Below are positions 46,505-58,100 of a DNA stretch of 64,000 bases, piece by piece (the stretch's first letter is position 1; each line of letters begins with the position of its first letter). Location: NCBI GenBank assembly GCA_951799445.1, contig OX637296.1:15810001-15874000 (forward strand), given 5' to 3'. A model generated the notes under the pieces. That model saw only the letters and a program-made list of their open reading frames with translations. It was not told where the DNA came from and searched no databases. The stretch is from Pseudisothecium myosuroides. Its lineage: Eukaryota > Streptophyta > Bryopsida > Hypnales > Lembophyllaceae. The translations under genes and the position numbers were made by a program.

Positions 46505-48333
46505 CGCCCGTGAAGGACCACGGATTTTTTTGCCAAAAAACAGTCAAAACTGTCATTTCTATAGCAAAGAGTAAAAAAATTTGAAAATCATTTTTTTGCA
46601 CAACTGACCATAGGATCTTACATTTAACTAGTATGAAAATGTGCGGAAAAAATTTCAATTTTTTGGACCAAACAGATTGCAAGATATCTGTGTTTAAAGT
46701 AAAAAAAAAAGTTTTTCAGCACATTGCAAGACTAAAATATTTTACTTTGAACCTTTTTTACTTTAGTTTTTTGCACTGTAGAGTTTTGAGCTTTAAATTT
46801 TTATAGTGGAGAATTGAACTCAAAGTCTAGGGAAAAAAAAATTAAAAAAAGATTAATTTTATTTTGTAAAAAATTGTTAAGTTGAAGTAGGTACAAGATA
46901 GATAGAAAATCTAAACTATTAATATATCTAAGGTGAAATTATCAACATCTCTAAGATTGAATTAAAAAGCACTAATTCCAAAGGTGAGATTCTTCTAGCA
47001 AGCAAACTAAACCATATGAATTTAATTTTTTTTAAATTTGTAGAAATTGCATTAAAAAATGAATCCTTTAACCCCTCAAGTTCCTTGACTATATTTTTCC
47101 CACAAATTCTCAAAAACTTCCATTTAGAGCACAAATACCAAATTTTGGAAAATAAACATTTTCGGACACATGTAACCATAGGATTTTGTAGTAAATTGGT
47201 TTGAGAAATGTCAATCCCAATAGTTGTAATGTTGTAATAAGCAATCTATATCCTATGATTTTATTTTTTTCCAAAAATGTTGAAAATTGAGTGAAATAAA
47301 TGACTTCAAAGTTTATTTTAGAGTGGGGAATCCATAACTGCCCGCAAATTAAAACTCCTCGTAACTTTTGACTCATTGATTGGAATGGAATGATTCAAAA
47401 AGGCCATATTTGTTATATTGAGACTTCTCACAGTCTCATTTTTACCTTTGACTTAAAGATAAACCGCTTTATCTCTTTATTAGTATTTTTTTATAAATAG
47501 GTAACAATATCAACTTTTAGAATTTTATTTTAGAATCACTATTTTAGAATTATTTACTTTTGGTTTCAATTAATATTTTTCAAAATGAATTTACAATAAC
47601 TAGCATTCAGTCTCAAAATCTGCAAAAAGTCTCAATATATTGAATATGGTCATCAAAGCTTTCCACGTATATATAAATCTAAAAAATCAATTTTATATTT
47701 TTGTTTCAGGAAAAAGTGATTTTTTTTATCTGTCTGGACTGCCCAATTACAAAAAAAAGTAACATATTAGGACATAACTTTGATTCATATTTCTAAATGT
47801 CATGAAATTTAGTGCACATGAAAGACATTCCTTGTCCACACCTTCTACTAAAATTTCAGCCAATAATATGCAAATTTTTGAGTCATAAGTACCTGCCCAA
47901 AATTGCTATGTTGCTAAAAATAGCAGGCTGGTCCTTTAGAAATAAAGTTGTTTTTTCAAGAAGATGCTAATTGTCCAAGAAACAAGAATGTCTATAACTT
48001 TTCCACTATAAATCCAAATGGAATGAATCAAAGATTTCCATATCGACAAAAATATAATCTATGAGAAAAAAATTCAAAATTCAAAATTCAAAATTTTGAA
48101 TTTTTTTCCTACCTCCTCCCCAACCCTCCCTAATCCCTTGTTTTGAGCTTATTTGGGCATAACTTTTGTTCCTAGGCACTGATTGAAAAGAAAATTATAT
48201 TTTCATAAAAATTATCAATTTTCTATCTTCAAAAAAAGTTTCAAAAAATCAAAACAAAAATTCAGCCTGCAGATACCTGCGGAACTACCCAAAAATCCAT
48301 TTGTTCCCAAATGGACAAATGATCCTTTGGGGG
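46505..48333. mobile_element. TTAA-flanked MITE interrupted by a related MITE
   Basis: TTAA at 46501-46504 is followed by CGCCCGTGAAGGACC and an interior colinear with copies a and b (TTTTTTGCCAAAAAACA, then CATTTCTATAGCAA, then CATAGGATCTTAC). The right end is ATCCTTTGGGGG followed by TTAA (48334-48337). The interior is split near GAATCC at 47066 and resumes near 47950 (TTTTTTCAAGAAGATGCT), exactly where copies a and b read through. Confidence 0.65.
47072..47945. mobile_element. Nested TTAA-type MITE
   Basis: It begins TTAA (47068-47071) then CCCCTCAAGTTCC; the right end reads GGTCCTTTAGAAATAA, an eroded form of GGTCCTTTAGGGGTTAA. It is inserted into the middle of the element at 46505-48333. 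Confidence 0.6.
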
Positions 48334-48337
48334 TTAA

Positions 48338-50530
48338 CTATAGAATTTCAACATTTTAAAGGTTTATTACCCTAATTTATGCCATTCTAAGATACTTTAG
48401 TAATGTAAAAATAAAAAAGTAATTCTCTAACTTAAAGAAATCAATCATCAAAAGTTGTAGTCATTCAAGAGCACATAAAAGTCTTTTTTTTCAAATGTAG
48501 ATGCCATCTATTAAAAATTACATCCAAAGTACAATCATCCCAATCCTCTAATAATATTGCTTAAAGATTGTGCCTATATCATGAGTCTAGATATCAATTC
48601 AAAAGTTCTTTTTAGATTTAAAAAAATCACTGTGACAAATTTAGAAATTATATTCAAAAGTCCTATTCTTTTAATACATTAGACGTAATCATTTTATTTT
48701 TAGGGGTATTGGATTATCAACAAATCTTACTTTCTAAATATGAGTCCTTTCTCTCTTAAACACTTTATTTTTTGATTCTCTAAATCCATTTGCTAAGAGA
48801 ACCCTTTATTTTTTACACATGGATGTGTTGAAATTCTTAATTTTAAACATACAAAAATAAAGAATACTTTGTCTACTATGGAATTAATTGTGGCAATTAT
48901 TGACCGTTGGATTTTTAGATTATAACAATTTTGGATTATCAACTTTATAAGTAGAAAAATATAGCTTTTGCAGAAGAAAAATTATAAAAAGATGAATAAT
49001 GCTTTTTTATCACACACCCAAAAAATTCTTCTTGGAATCTAACCCAAATGTTGTATTTTTTAATTAAAAAAATGTAGAAATATAAAATTCTCACAAATTT
49101 GTACACATTTTCAAACAAAATGAGTAGAAAGCCAAAATTGACCAAATTGGATTGTCCCACAAAATTTAAATTTTATTATATATGCATCAATTTTTGAAAA
49201 TTTAACAAATGATATTATTAGCATATTGCTTTGAATATCTTCCAAAAATTTGGAATCATTCTAATTATTTTGTGTTCTTAATCACACTAGATTGCATCTT
49301 GTATTTTTAAAATTGATAAATACAAATTCAATTTTTTTTCCTTCAAACCTAGTTTGTTTGGGCAAAAGAAAGATTTGAAATGTCCAAAAAAATGTTTTTT
49401 TCCATCTCTACTATTCCTTTTATTGGAAAAAAATTATATTTGCTTCCTTTTTCTATTAGACTACATTACCTAACTAAAATTTTAAATACTTCCCATGATA
49501 AAATTTTGTAAATTGGAAAATGCAACAAGTTTTTCAACTTCTTACTTTGCAAGATCCTACTTTACAAAATATTGAAAATTATTTTACTCTACCGTCAAAA
49601 TTTGCCATTGAAAATTTGATAAAAACAACATTGTGTCTTTTAGTCCCTGAAATTTAAAGGTTTAGACAATAGCCATATTTTTAATATTTTTAATTTTTTT
49701 TAGTTTTTAGAATATTCCAAAAAATAACATGAGTATTGTTCAAAATGCAATAAAATTAGTATGTGTTTCTTGCAATTATCCTCTTTTTTCTGCTTTCAAA
49801 ATATGTAGTTAGTTTTAAATTTGGTAGAGAATTGACTTTATGAAAAAGGCCCAACTTAGTAATAGACTTTTTTGTCTACATTTCTACACAAATAATCATT
49901 TGAATAAAATCAACAAAAAATTGATAAATAATACAAAATAAAATGGATAACTGTAGATTGATTAAACTCAATTGCTTGATCAATATAATATCTTGCATAC
50001 TTGATTTGGTAAATGGAGTTTTTTCTATTTGACTAAAATTTTCCCTTTTGACAAATAGAAAGTTATCTAAAAAAAATCTAGATCCAATGAATCCATAATT
50101 TCAAACTAACTAAGAAAAAATGTGCATTCATTGTATTTACCAAATTTTGCAAAATTTCTCCACCTTTTAATGGTTGATAACCATGATTAATGAAACTTTA
50201 TAGATTCGTTGAAAATTTTAATATAGATTATTATATTTGGTATATTTTTATAATTTTTCTAAAAATATAGAAATAAATTGGCTAATTGTCATCTATAGTT
50301 CTATTGCTGGTTACTTTAATAAAATTAGCCCCTCCAAACTCTTTTAGCTATTTGGCTAAAATTTGCACAAAAAGAATTCATTATATATTAGACAATGGTG
50401 ATTCAATTTGGGAAGCTCTAAGGTGCTAGATAGTGAATTTTTTTCTTAGCAAATTATCTCCAAAATCTTATTTGATTTTAAAACTTTTTCCCTGAGCACT
50501 AGGAAAAAAGAAAAAAAGAAAGTGGATGAA
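48338..50530. other. AT-rich gene desert
   Basis: No gene. A right end of the 4-bp-TSD MITE family lies at about 49755-49790 (TGTTTCTTGCAATTATCC) with no left end. 50340-50430 matches part of the large dispersed repeat (CTATTTGGCTAAAATTTGCAC). Confidence 0.5.
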
Positions 50531-51197
50531 ATTGCCAAAAGTATCTCTTCACAATATAAGATTCACATACATTTGGATGAATTTTATTCTTTTTAAGTAA
50601 TGTTATAGGTGAGTGATGGAAGGATGATCAAATTTGGATGATTTGTCAACATTGCTTGGAGTCTTGTACTCTAGGACTAGTAGGATGCATGTTATTGTTC
50701 CACCAAGAAAATAACAAGAACAAAAAAAATTCACTAATAATGGGCTATGTTTTTTGAAGGAGATTTATTACTCCAACCTATACCAATTTTTTTCAAGGAA
50801 TGTTTGACAATAGATTTCAATATATTCAATGGATGAAATTGCTCATTTGATGCTCAACGGAAAGTACAAAACTGTAGGGAAAGTAGTGCTCTCAATTATG
50901 GATGAATTTACACACTTTTAGTTGAATAAGTGTGTTTTCATCCATATCTGGATGGAAATAACTTCACCATTCAGTTCCACAGGCTTCATGCGCTGTCCCA
51001 ATATAATGATCCCCGGTCCATCTGGCGCTGGGCCGGCAGTTGGAAATAGAGGACCTCCTTGCCCTCACTTGCAGGACGCTTGCTTGCCAATTTGGGGGCA
51101 TAGCCGCCATCGATAGAATTTCGGAGACCTGCCACTTTCCTATTGCGTCGCACTACAGTACCGGAGCTACCGGAGCTGCCGGAGCAAGGTCGTCGGA

Positions 51198-51700
51198 ACC
51201 CAGCGCGGCCTCTGCTTCCGCTTCCTCGTGTTGACCCTGAAGTTGCTAGGTGAAGTCGATCTCTCGCTGCCAGTGTCCGAGGCCTGGAGAAGTGAGTTGC
51301 AATTTCATCGACAGGGCCTCGTGCTATTAATTGTCCCTGCACTTACCCGTTCGATCGGGTGCCAATTATGTATGTCCACCAATGATAAGGTTGACCTTCT
51401 CTGCTGTAGGTCCTCGTAACCCCCAAATTTAAGTATCCAAATAGTACGGATGGCCGATGCATTTTCAAGCGTAATTCATCACTTGCAAGGTCCCGGTAGA
51501 CCGGAAACCAACGCCGCCTCCGCTTCCGGTTGCTCTTGCTGACCTTGAAGTCGCTAGGCTGGCCTGGTGACATCTCTCGCTGCACGTGTCTGACAGAGAC
51601 GTAGATCGATCGGTCCGTGCTATTGTCCCTGCACCTGCCCGTTCGATCGGGTCCCAATTCTGTGCGGCCACCACACGGGCGACCTGTTTCGCACCGTCCT
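51198..51700 (+). repeat. Tandem duplication upstream of root-cap copy 3
   Basis: Two diverged units start near 51198 (CAGCGCGGCCTCTGCTTCCG) and 51507 (AACGCCGCCTCCGCTTCCGG). Each runs through ATCTCTCGCTGC, then CCCGTTCGATCGGGT, a 15-base near-palindrome, and CCACCA. Segment 2 has a single unit at about 31138-31340. Confidence 0.85.
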
Positions 51701-52352
51701 GTTTACCCCCCGAAATAGTACATGCATTGTCGAGCGTAATTTAGTTAAGTAACGATCCAGGCACCGTCGCAACTGAAGGGGTAATCAACCGTCACTCTTC
51801 TCCTGCCATCGATCGATCTTCCTGCTGCTGAAAGATGCATTATTCTGGCATGATGACAGGTCAACTACTCCAAATTTCCTCTTGCACGTTCGAAATCAAA
51901 ATGGTTCAAATATCAATTAAATTTAATTACTAAATGAGCAAATATATCCAAACAAACAGAACAAAGTAACACCAACGTCACTGAGCCGCATTTCCAGACA
52001 CGATCGATCTGTCGCCAACGGAGAACCTTCAGTCGCGCTAGTTATCTGATCGAGTGGATGAATCGCTATACTGGATCACAATAAGCAACCGTGCTGAATG
52101 TTGCGAAAAGTCCACTTCATCCAATTGATATTGATTCTATTAAGGGAGCTTCTGAAAGACTTCTTTTGGTAATTGATCTGAAATGGAAAGAAGAAAGAAA
52201 GATCTCGTGCTGGGTCTCTTTGGACGAGTCCCTGTCCCTCACGAGTCACGACATGACATTGGGCATGCTACAGTCCTCCGCTAGCTCGATCTTTGCCCAC
52301 TTGCAGCGATCATTTCTCAGCAACTCAGAAGTTTCAGACCACTTCTAGCGAG

Positions 52353-52359
52353 TATAAAT
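52353..52359 (+). promoter_or_regulatory. TATA box of root-cap copy 3
   Basis: TATAAAT lies 188 bases before the downstream ATG neighbourhood (ATG at 52547), with the leader identical to copy 2 in between. Confidence 0.75.
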
Positions 52360-52546
52360 TACCGATAAGGGCAAGCTTTCTCAAATCAGGCATCCCAGCC
52401 CAGCTCTCCCAGGGCTCACTCTGCACTAGCTGCAGGCAGGTACTCCTGAGTCTGTATCTCGTGATCGACAGGGATATTGTGAGGGCCCCGAGCGTGCTGG
52501 TACGTGGTTCAGTCTGTGGTCAAGAGCGAGAGCTAGCGAGCCCACC

Positions 52547-54012
52547 ATGGCGTCCTTGAAGCTGAAGCCCGCGATGATGGTGGTTCTGGTGGCCGTGTCT
52601 GTCATGCTTAGCGTCAGCGAAGTGGCGGCGTCGTCGGGCTACGGAGGTTCTACCAAGAGCTCACCGAGCAAGAGTCCTCCGAGCAAGAGTCCTCCGGGCA
52701 AGAGTCCTCCGAGCAAGAGCCCTCCGAGCAAGAGTCCACCGAGTCACAGCCCACCGGGTCACAGCCCTGGAGGATCAACCCCACCTTATGGCGGAAGCCC
52801 TGATCACCACAGCCCTCCGTCCCACCCCACTCCTGGTCCTGGCAAACGTACGTGATTTCTTTTTAATTGAAGTTGATGATTCTGATAATATTGTTCACTG
52901 CAGTTTTCACTATTTGTCAGTTGGTTTGCAGCCTGAACTCAATCACATAGACTGATATATCCAAAGCCCTAGCTAGCTTGGATCAGCGTTAGGTCAATGC
53001 TGAGCGCACGGACACTCACGTGAATAATTATCATGATTCTGGGGATGCATGCGTCTCAGTCTTCGCTTCTCTCCTAGACTGTATTTGTGTCTGAAAGCGG
53101 AACTGAATGTGCACTAGCTAGGTTGATGGATTGTTAGGGTGTGGGGATCGAGTTCCATTCTATTGAGTTTAATTTTAATTCCCAGGCTACAGTACGCTGG
53201 AAAATAACTAACTATCGCTTGACGTCCTTGCGTCTGCAGCGGACTGCCACGAGAAGGGAGGCATGTGCGGCGACCCCAAGATCGTGGGCGGCGACGGCGT
53301 GGTCTTCTACTTCCACGGCCGCAAGGACCAGGACTTCTGCCTCGTCTCCGACAGCGACCTGCACATCAACGCGCACTTCATCGGCAAAAGACCCGACGGA
53401 CGACAAAGAGACTTCACGTGGGTGCAGGCGCTGGGCTTCGTGTTCCGCGACCATGCGCTCACCATCGCCGCCAACAAGGTCGCCCACTGGGACGCCGCAG
53501 TCGACCAGCTGCAGCTCACGTACAACGGCGTCCCGTTCGCTCTGGGCGCGACGTCGTGGGCTTCGCCGGACGGCGCCTTGACGCTGACCCGCATCGGCGC
53601 CACCAACGCCGTGGACCTGGTGATCGAAGAAAAGATGGGCGTGGCGCTGACGGTGGTGCCCATCGGCCAGGAGGAGAGCCGCGTGCACCGGTACGGCATC
53701 GGCGGCGACGACTGCTTCGCGCACTTCGACATGCAGTTCCGTTTCCACAACCTTTCTTCGTCCGTGAACGGCGTGCTGGGTCAGACGTACCAGCCGGGCT
53801 TCGTGAATCCCGTGCAGCGCGGCGTGGCCATGCCCATCATGGGCGGCGCGGATCGCTTCTCGAGCAGTTCGCTGCTGTCGACGGACTGCCGGGTGTCGCA
53901 GTACACGGCGCAGGCCATCCCGCAGGGCTCCGCGATGCCGTCGTTCATCGCCATGTGCGGCAGCAGCGCTTTGCCCGCGGGCGTCCCCGGGGGACTCACC
54001 TGCAGGCGGTGA
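52547..54012 (+). CDS. Secreted Ser-Pro-rich root-cap-domain protein, copy 3
   Basis: Two exons, 52547-52847 and 53240-54012, with the same donor (GTACGT), acceptor (CTGCAG) and phase as copy 2; 357 residues. The signal peptide is identical to copy 2. The KSPPS tract is one pentad shorter. The root-cap domain differs at only three residues (IGQEE for IGKEE, GGAD for GGGD, TAQAIP for TALAIP), although introns and flanks carry many indels. Like copy 2, it is predicted to be secreted to the cell wall or root-cap (or rhizoid) surface. The frame is intact and splice sites are sound, so it is probably functional. Which copy is expressed where cannot be judged, but the upstream tandem block at 51198-51700 is specific to this copy. 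Confidence 0.93.
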
Positions 54013-54628
54013 CGCAGTTCATCGTTTGAATGGCATATTTGGTCCACAGGCTGCTGTAGTGGTGTGAGAGTTGGAATTGTAGAACTCTTCCAAGTTGTAA
54101 GATGGCACCAAAAATGAGAGCACTTGACAGATTCCTTCCTTCCCGTCCCAGAGCATCTTTGTGATTGGATTTAGTATATAGACAGCACCTTTAGTTACGA
54201 TTGATACTGATGCCATATGGCATGCCTCATAGGCTGAGGTTTTTTATGAAATTTATTCATTAATTAATCAGTACTTCAGACATTCTTTTGTTTACTACAC
54301 GAGTCCTGTGCCATTGACTCTCGATGCCCAGATCCGGATGCCAGTTCCCTTCTGCTTGAGTATTCACTAAGTCATTTCCCTTAGCTGTGGCTGATGGCTT
54401 TGCGCACAGTGAGAGTAGGGGCTGTATTCCTCCCTCCCTTATGCTTTGGCTGGTTGAAGCACGTTGTACACCCTGCCGGGCACCCTGCACACGACCTGTT
54501 GCAAGAAGTTCACTTGGTATATATGCAGTGACAAGTTCAAAGCACGTGATGGCGTGTTGCATGTTTAGAATAATATGGGGCCAGTGACTTTCCAATTGAC
54601 TGCGTTGTATGAATCGGGAAGTATGAAG

Positions 54629-55138
54629 TTTCTATAGTGAATTCATTGTTTTAAGGGAAATCCAACACCATTCATTATAATTGAGTTCAAGCATCTCCAT
54701 AAAAACTTTGGATGAAATAATATTTTTCTCCATGCTTGAGTCCCCAAAATCACCCGAAGGACTCGAAACATCCTAGATCATGCATTTCAGGGTTAAGCGC
54801 TTAAGTGCATTAGCAGTGGTGAGATGCATCCTCAAGAATGGACAGGGTAGTCACTAGGCGAAAGCAGTCACAAATCCCTAAAATTATTTCTCATGTGGAG
54901 ATTTGAAGTACCATTTGAAGATCACGTCTTATTATGGAATGCAAGTCTCACACTACAGTATTGAGATCTGCAGTATGGACTACCACTGCAGGAGTTGGGG
55001 AGATCTGCAATTGTAATCAACCAAGGGCGAAAATCACCTTTTCTTATGTTTCTTCATTTAAAAAAAGCAATGAGAACAATAAATGGGGTGCTACTATGCA
55101 TATCAGTTCAATCATAATTCTTGCATCAGTGGCAACAA
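54629..55138. other. Intergenic DNA between root-cap copy 3 and POC1
   Basis: The two genes converge here. No further gene is seen; the 72-codon frame at 54934-55152 overlaps the POC1 3' end on the opposite strand and is unsupported. Confidence 0.5.
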
Positions 55139-58100
55139 TCAAGCTTCTATAGCTCTTGGTCTTTGTTTCTTCTTGTGATTCTCGATATTTAACATCTGTA
55201 TGAATGACAAGTAAATCATAAAAAACATAGTCCGACATTAAGCGCAGATTTTTTTCTTTAGTTGAGTGACCTAAATAGGAATCAGAGAGGAAATGACTGA
55301 CCTTGTTTTCTGTATGTGAGAGGCGCTCATCAAATAAGGAAACCGTTCGAGTAAGGACTTCCAATTGACCTACAATGTGCTGCACAATTTGTAAATAGAG
55401 GTGAGGATAGAGTACCGTGCCGCATGAATATTCATATTGCTGAAGTTTCACAAGGTCAATGAAGCAGAGACGTGGGCTTGGGAAAGTTTTCAAAGATATT
55501 GTCAAGTTCTTCTAATCAAGGGCTTAAAATGAGATGATCAAAGGACTCAATGAAGAGAAGGAGAAGAATTTTGAGTTGTATCCCTTTTCCGACCAATCAA
55601 TGAGAACGGGACACAACAGCCTCGAGAACAGGACTTGGCATTAAGTAACGGTGCGACTGGAAATCACATTAATCAGTCGCCATGTATCAAAATCGTAGAG
55701 CAATAAAACATATTCACTGATGCCGGAAATTAGATGTACGTACCTCCAAGGTATTTCCAAAATTTTCAAGAATCGCCTTCGAATCTTCAGAGCTTTTGTT
55801 GCGACCATTCATTTGTGTGGGTGAATGAGCAACAGACACTGGTTGAGACCAATTCTCCTTCTCCTTCCTGGTTTCAAACGAGGCCTGACAATTGCTCTTA
55901 GGGGATCTTTGAGGGGACTGTGGTAGATGGTGCTTGGGTGGGCTCCTTTGCCGAGGTGGACTACTTTGGGAGCATGGACTTGAGTACAAGCTTACATCAG
56001 GGTCCATTTCCTTGAACGCCTGTAAAGTGAGGCATACTGCAAATTTGAGTGAGCTTAATTAATTTTAGAGAGAACGAAGTGGATATTGCGTCTTTGTTAC
56101 TGTCGTTCACGCATAGGTACTTACTGTATGTTGGAAAATGTGAAACAATCACTAGTAGAAATCCACAAGATATTCTAGAAACCTAGCCATAATAGACCCT
56201 GCCAACTGCAATTCCAATTAGCTAAAGACAATTCTAATGTGAACCGTGCCAATTGTATGGATAACACTGGGCATGTCTTTTATGTCATTTATAAACTATG
56301 CTCACCTTGCGTTCCGAATGTTGCTTTACTTTTAGATCAGGACTGCTGGTGCGAGAATCACCACCCAGAATCTTGTCTCCCAAGTCTTTGGAGGTCTTAT
56401 GAGCACATTGGCACGCCATGCAATTCACCATGTGAGGGTCCTTCTTGTGGATTGGACTCAACGAACCTTCTGTCAAAACAAAACACAATTCATCATGTTA
56501 ACTAAGTTGTTGACTTCTACATTTACATGAATGTTGTCGGTACTAGAAATTTTACATAAGCTGCAAATGCATTACAAAGGTAACACAACCACTTGACACC
56601 TAGCAGATTCACATTTGATATCAGAATAATAGATCGACCACACCAAACTCATCACACAATGATTTCTTGGTTTTCACAAAGCGAATGGTTATCAAAAATT
56701 TAACTCCCTCACTCAAAAATACGTGCAAGTTGAAGCGACTCTTGGTGATTGCACGAAACACCTGTACTATTTGTTGCAATTTACAATAGTACTCATCATT
56801 TTTTCTGGAGTACTTTAAAATTAGAAAATCAATTTTTAAAAAAATTAAAAAATATGGCCAATGTATGCACCTTTAAGATGAAGGTAACCATCAAAGGAAA
56901 TTCATTAAAAAATTCTCTAAGTAGGAGAACTAGAAAAGTGCCAAATCTTAAGAAAATACATACTTTGATGTTTTAATTAGTAGAAAATAGGAAAAAACTT
57001 AAATAAAAAAAATAAAAATTGGCCATTTGTGGCAACTCTATGGAGATGGTCATTCACCAAAAAACCCACCAAAATAATTTTTTCCATGCTTCAAAATGCT
57101 AGTAAAAAGGGACTCAATTTGCGGACTTCTACACCACATAAAATTAAGTATTTTTAAAATTCCTTTGAACAATAGCTACAAGACTACTAGAAGACCATCT
57201 CTACCAAATTTCAGCTCCAAATTCATTTTTATGGGTACTAAATAGTACTAAAAACCTCCAAATTGGCATTTGTGACATAATATCGGGGGCTATTATTAAA
57301 TAGTAATACATTTTTAAAAAATTCCAAAAAAATAGACAAGGTGTATAATAGTCATCAGTACCTTGTCTATGAATTTTGAATCATTTGAAGTCAAAACCTA
57401 AGAATTATAGCCAAAAAACTAATCAACACGCAACGTGTGACAGAAAATAGTACAAGTGTTTCATGCAATCACCCCTCTTGAAATTACACAAAACTGAAGA
57501 ATTCATTAAGCTATTCGATCTCCTAATAACAATTAAAGCTCTTTAATGTCTCTATCTTGGCACCAAGAATTAATGCATATGACTAAAAGAAGTTGTGTAA
57601 CATTGTGAAAAACAATAGTGTTCTGTGTAATCCTGACGTTAACTAGTTGGGAAGTAATCTTGAGTCTTGTGACATGTACAGTACAGAGTGAGATTTCACT
57701 TGGGACGTCTGTTCCTTAGGACTTCTTGAGAGGATAAAAAGAAGGAAGAGAAAGTGATGATATTAGAGAAAGAAATATTAAAGCGATCTGGGTGTGTACC
57801 TTGCGGCAGACATATTGAGTCGTCAAAATTGGTTCGCCATAGCATCACCTGATCCGAAAGTGTTTCAAACGTCAACATATTGCGAGAACAACACACGCAA
57901 TTCACGTCAAGTAAGAACCTGTTTTTGCTTGACGATATTCATCTATTCATTATTCGTAGCTCCAATCTGCAATCAGGCACTAGACATGGCAATTTCACAA
58001 ATGCCGTTCATTTTGGGTAGAGAACAGCACGTACATGCTCATCCGCACTTCCAGATGCAAAATACTCGCCTGTCGGCGAAAACTCCGCACACAAAGTAGG

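Larger units (their letters stand above)
50540..54628 (+). repeat. Duplicated segment 3 carrying root-cap copy 3
   Basis: Matches 30550-34270. Similarity is lowest at the outer edges and close to complete from the TATA box to the end of the gene. It contains one extra tandem block of about 309 bp (51198-51700) not present in segment 2. Confidence 0.85.
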
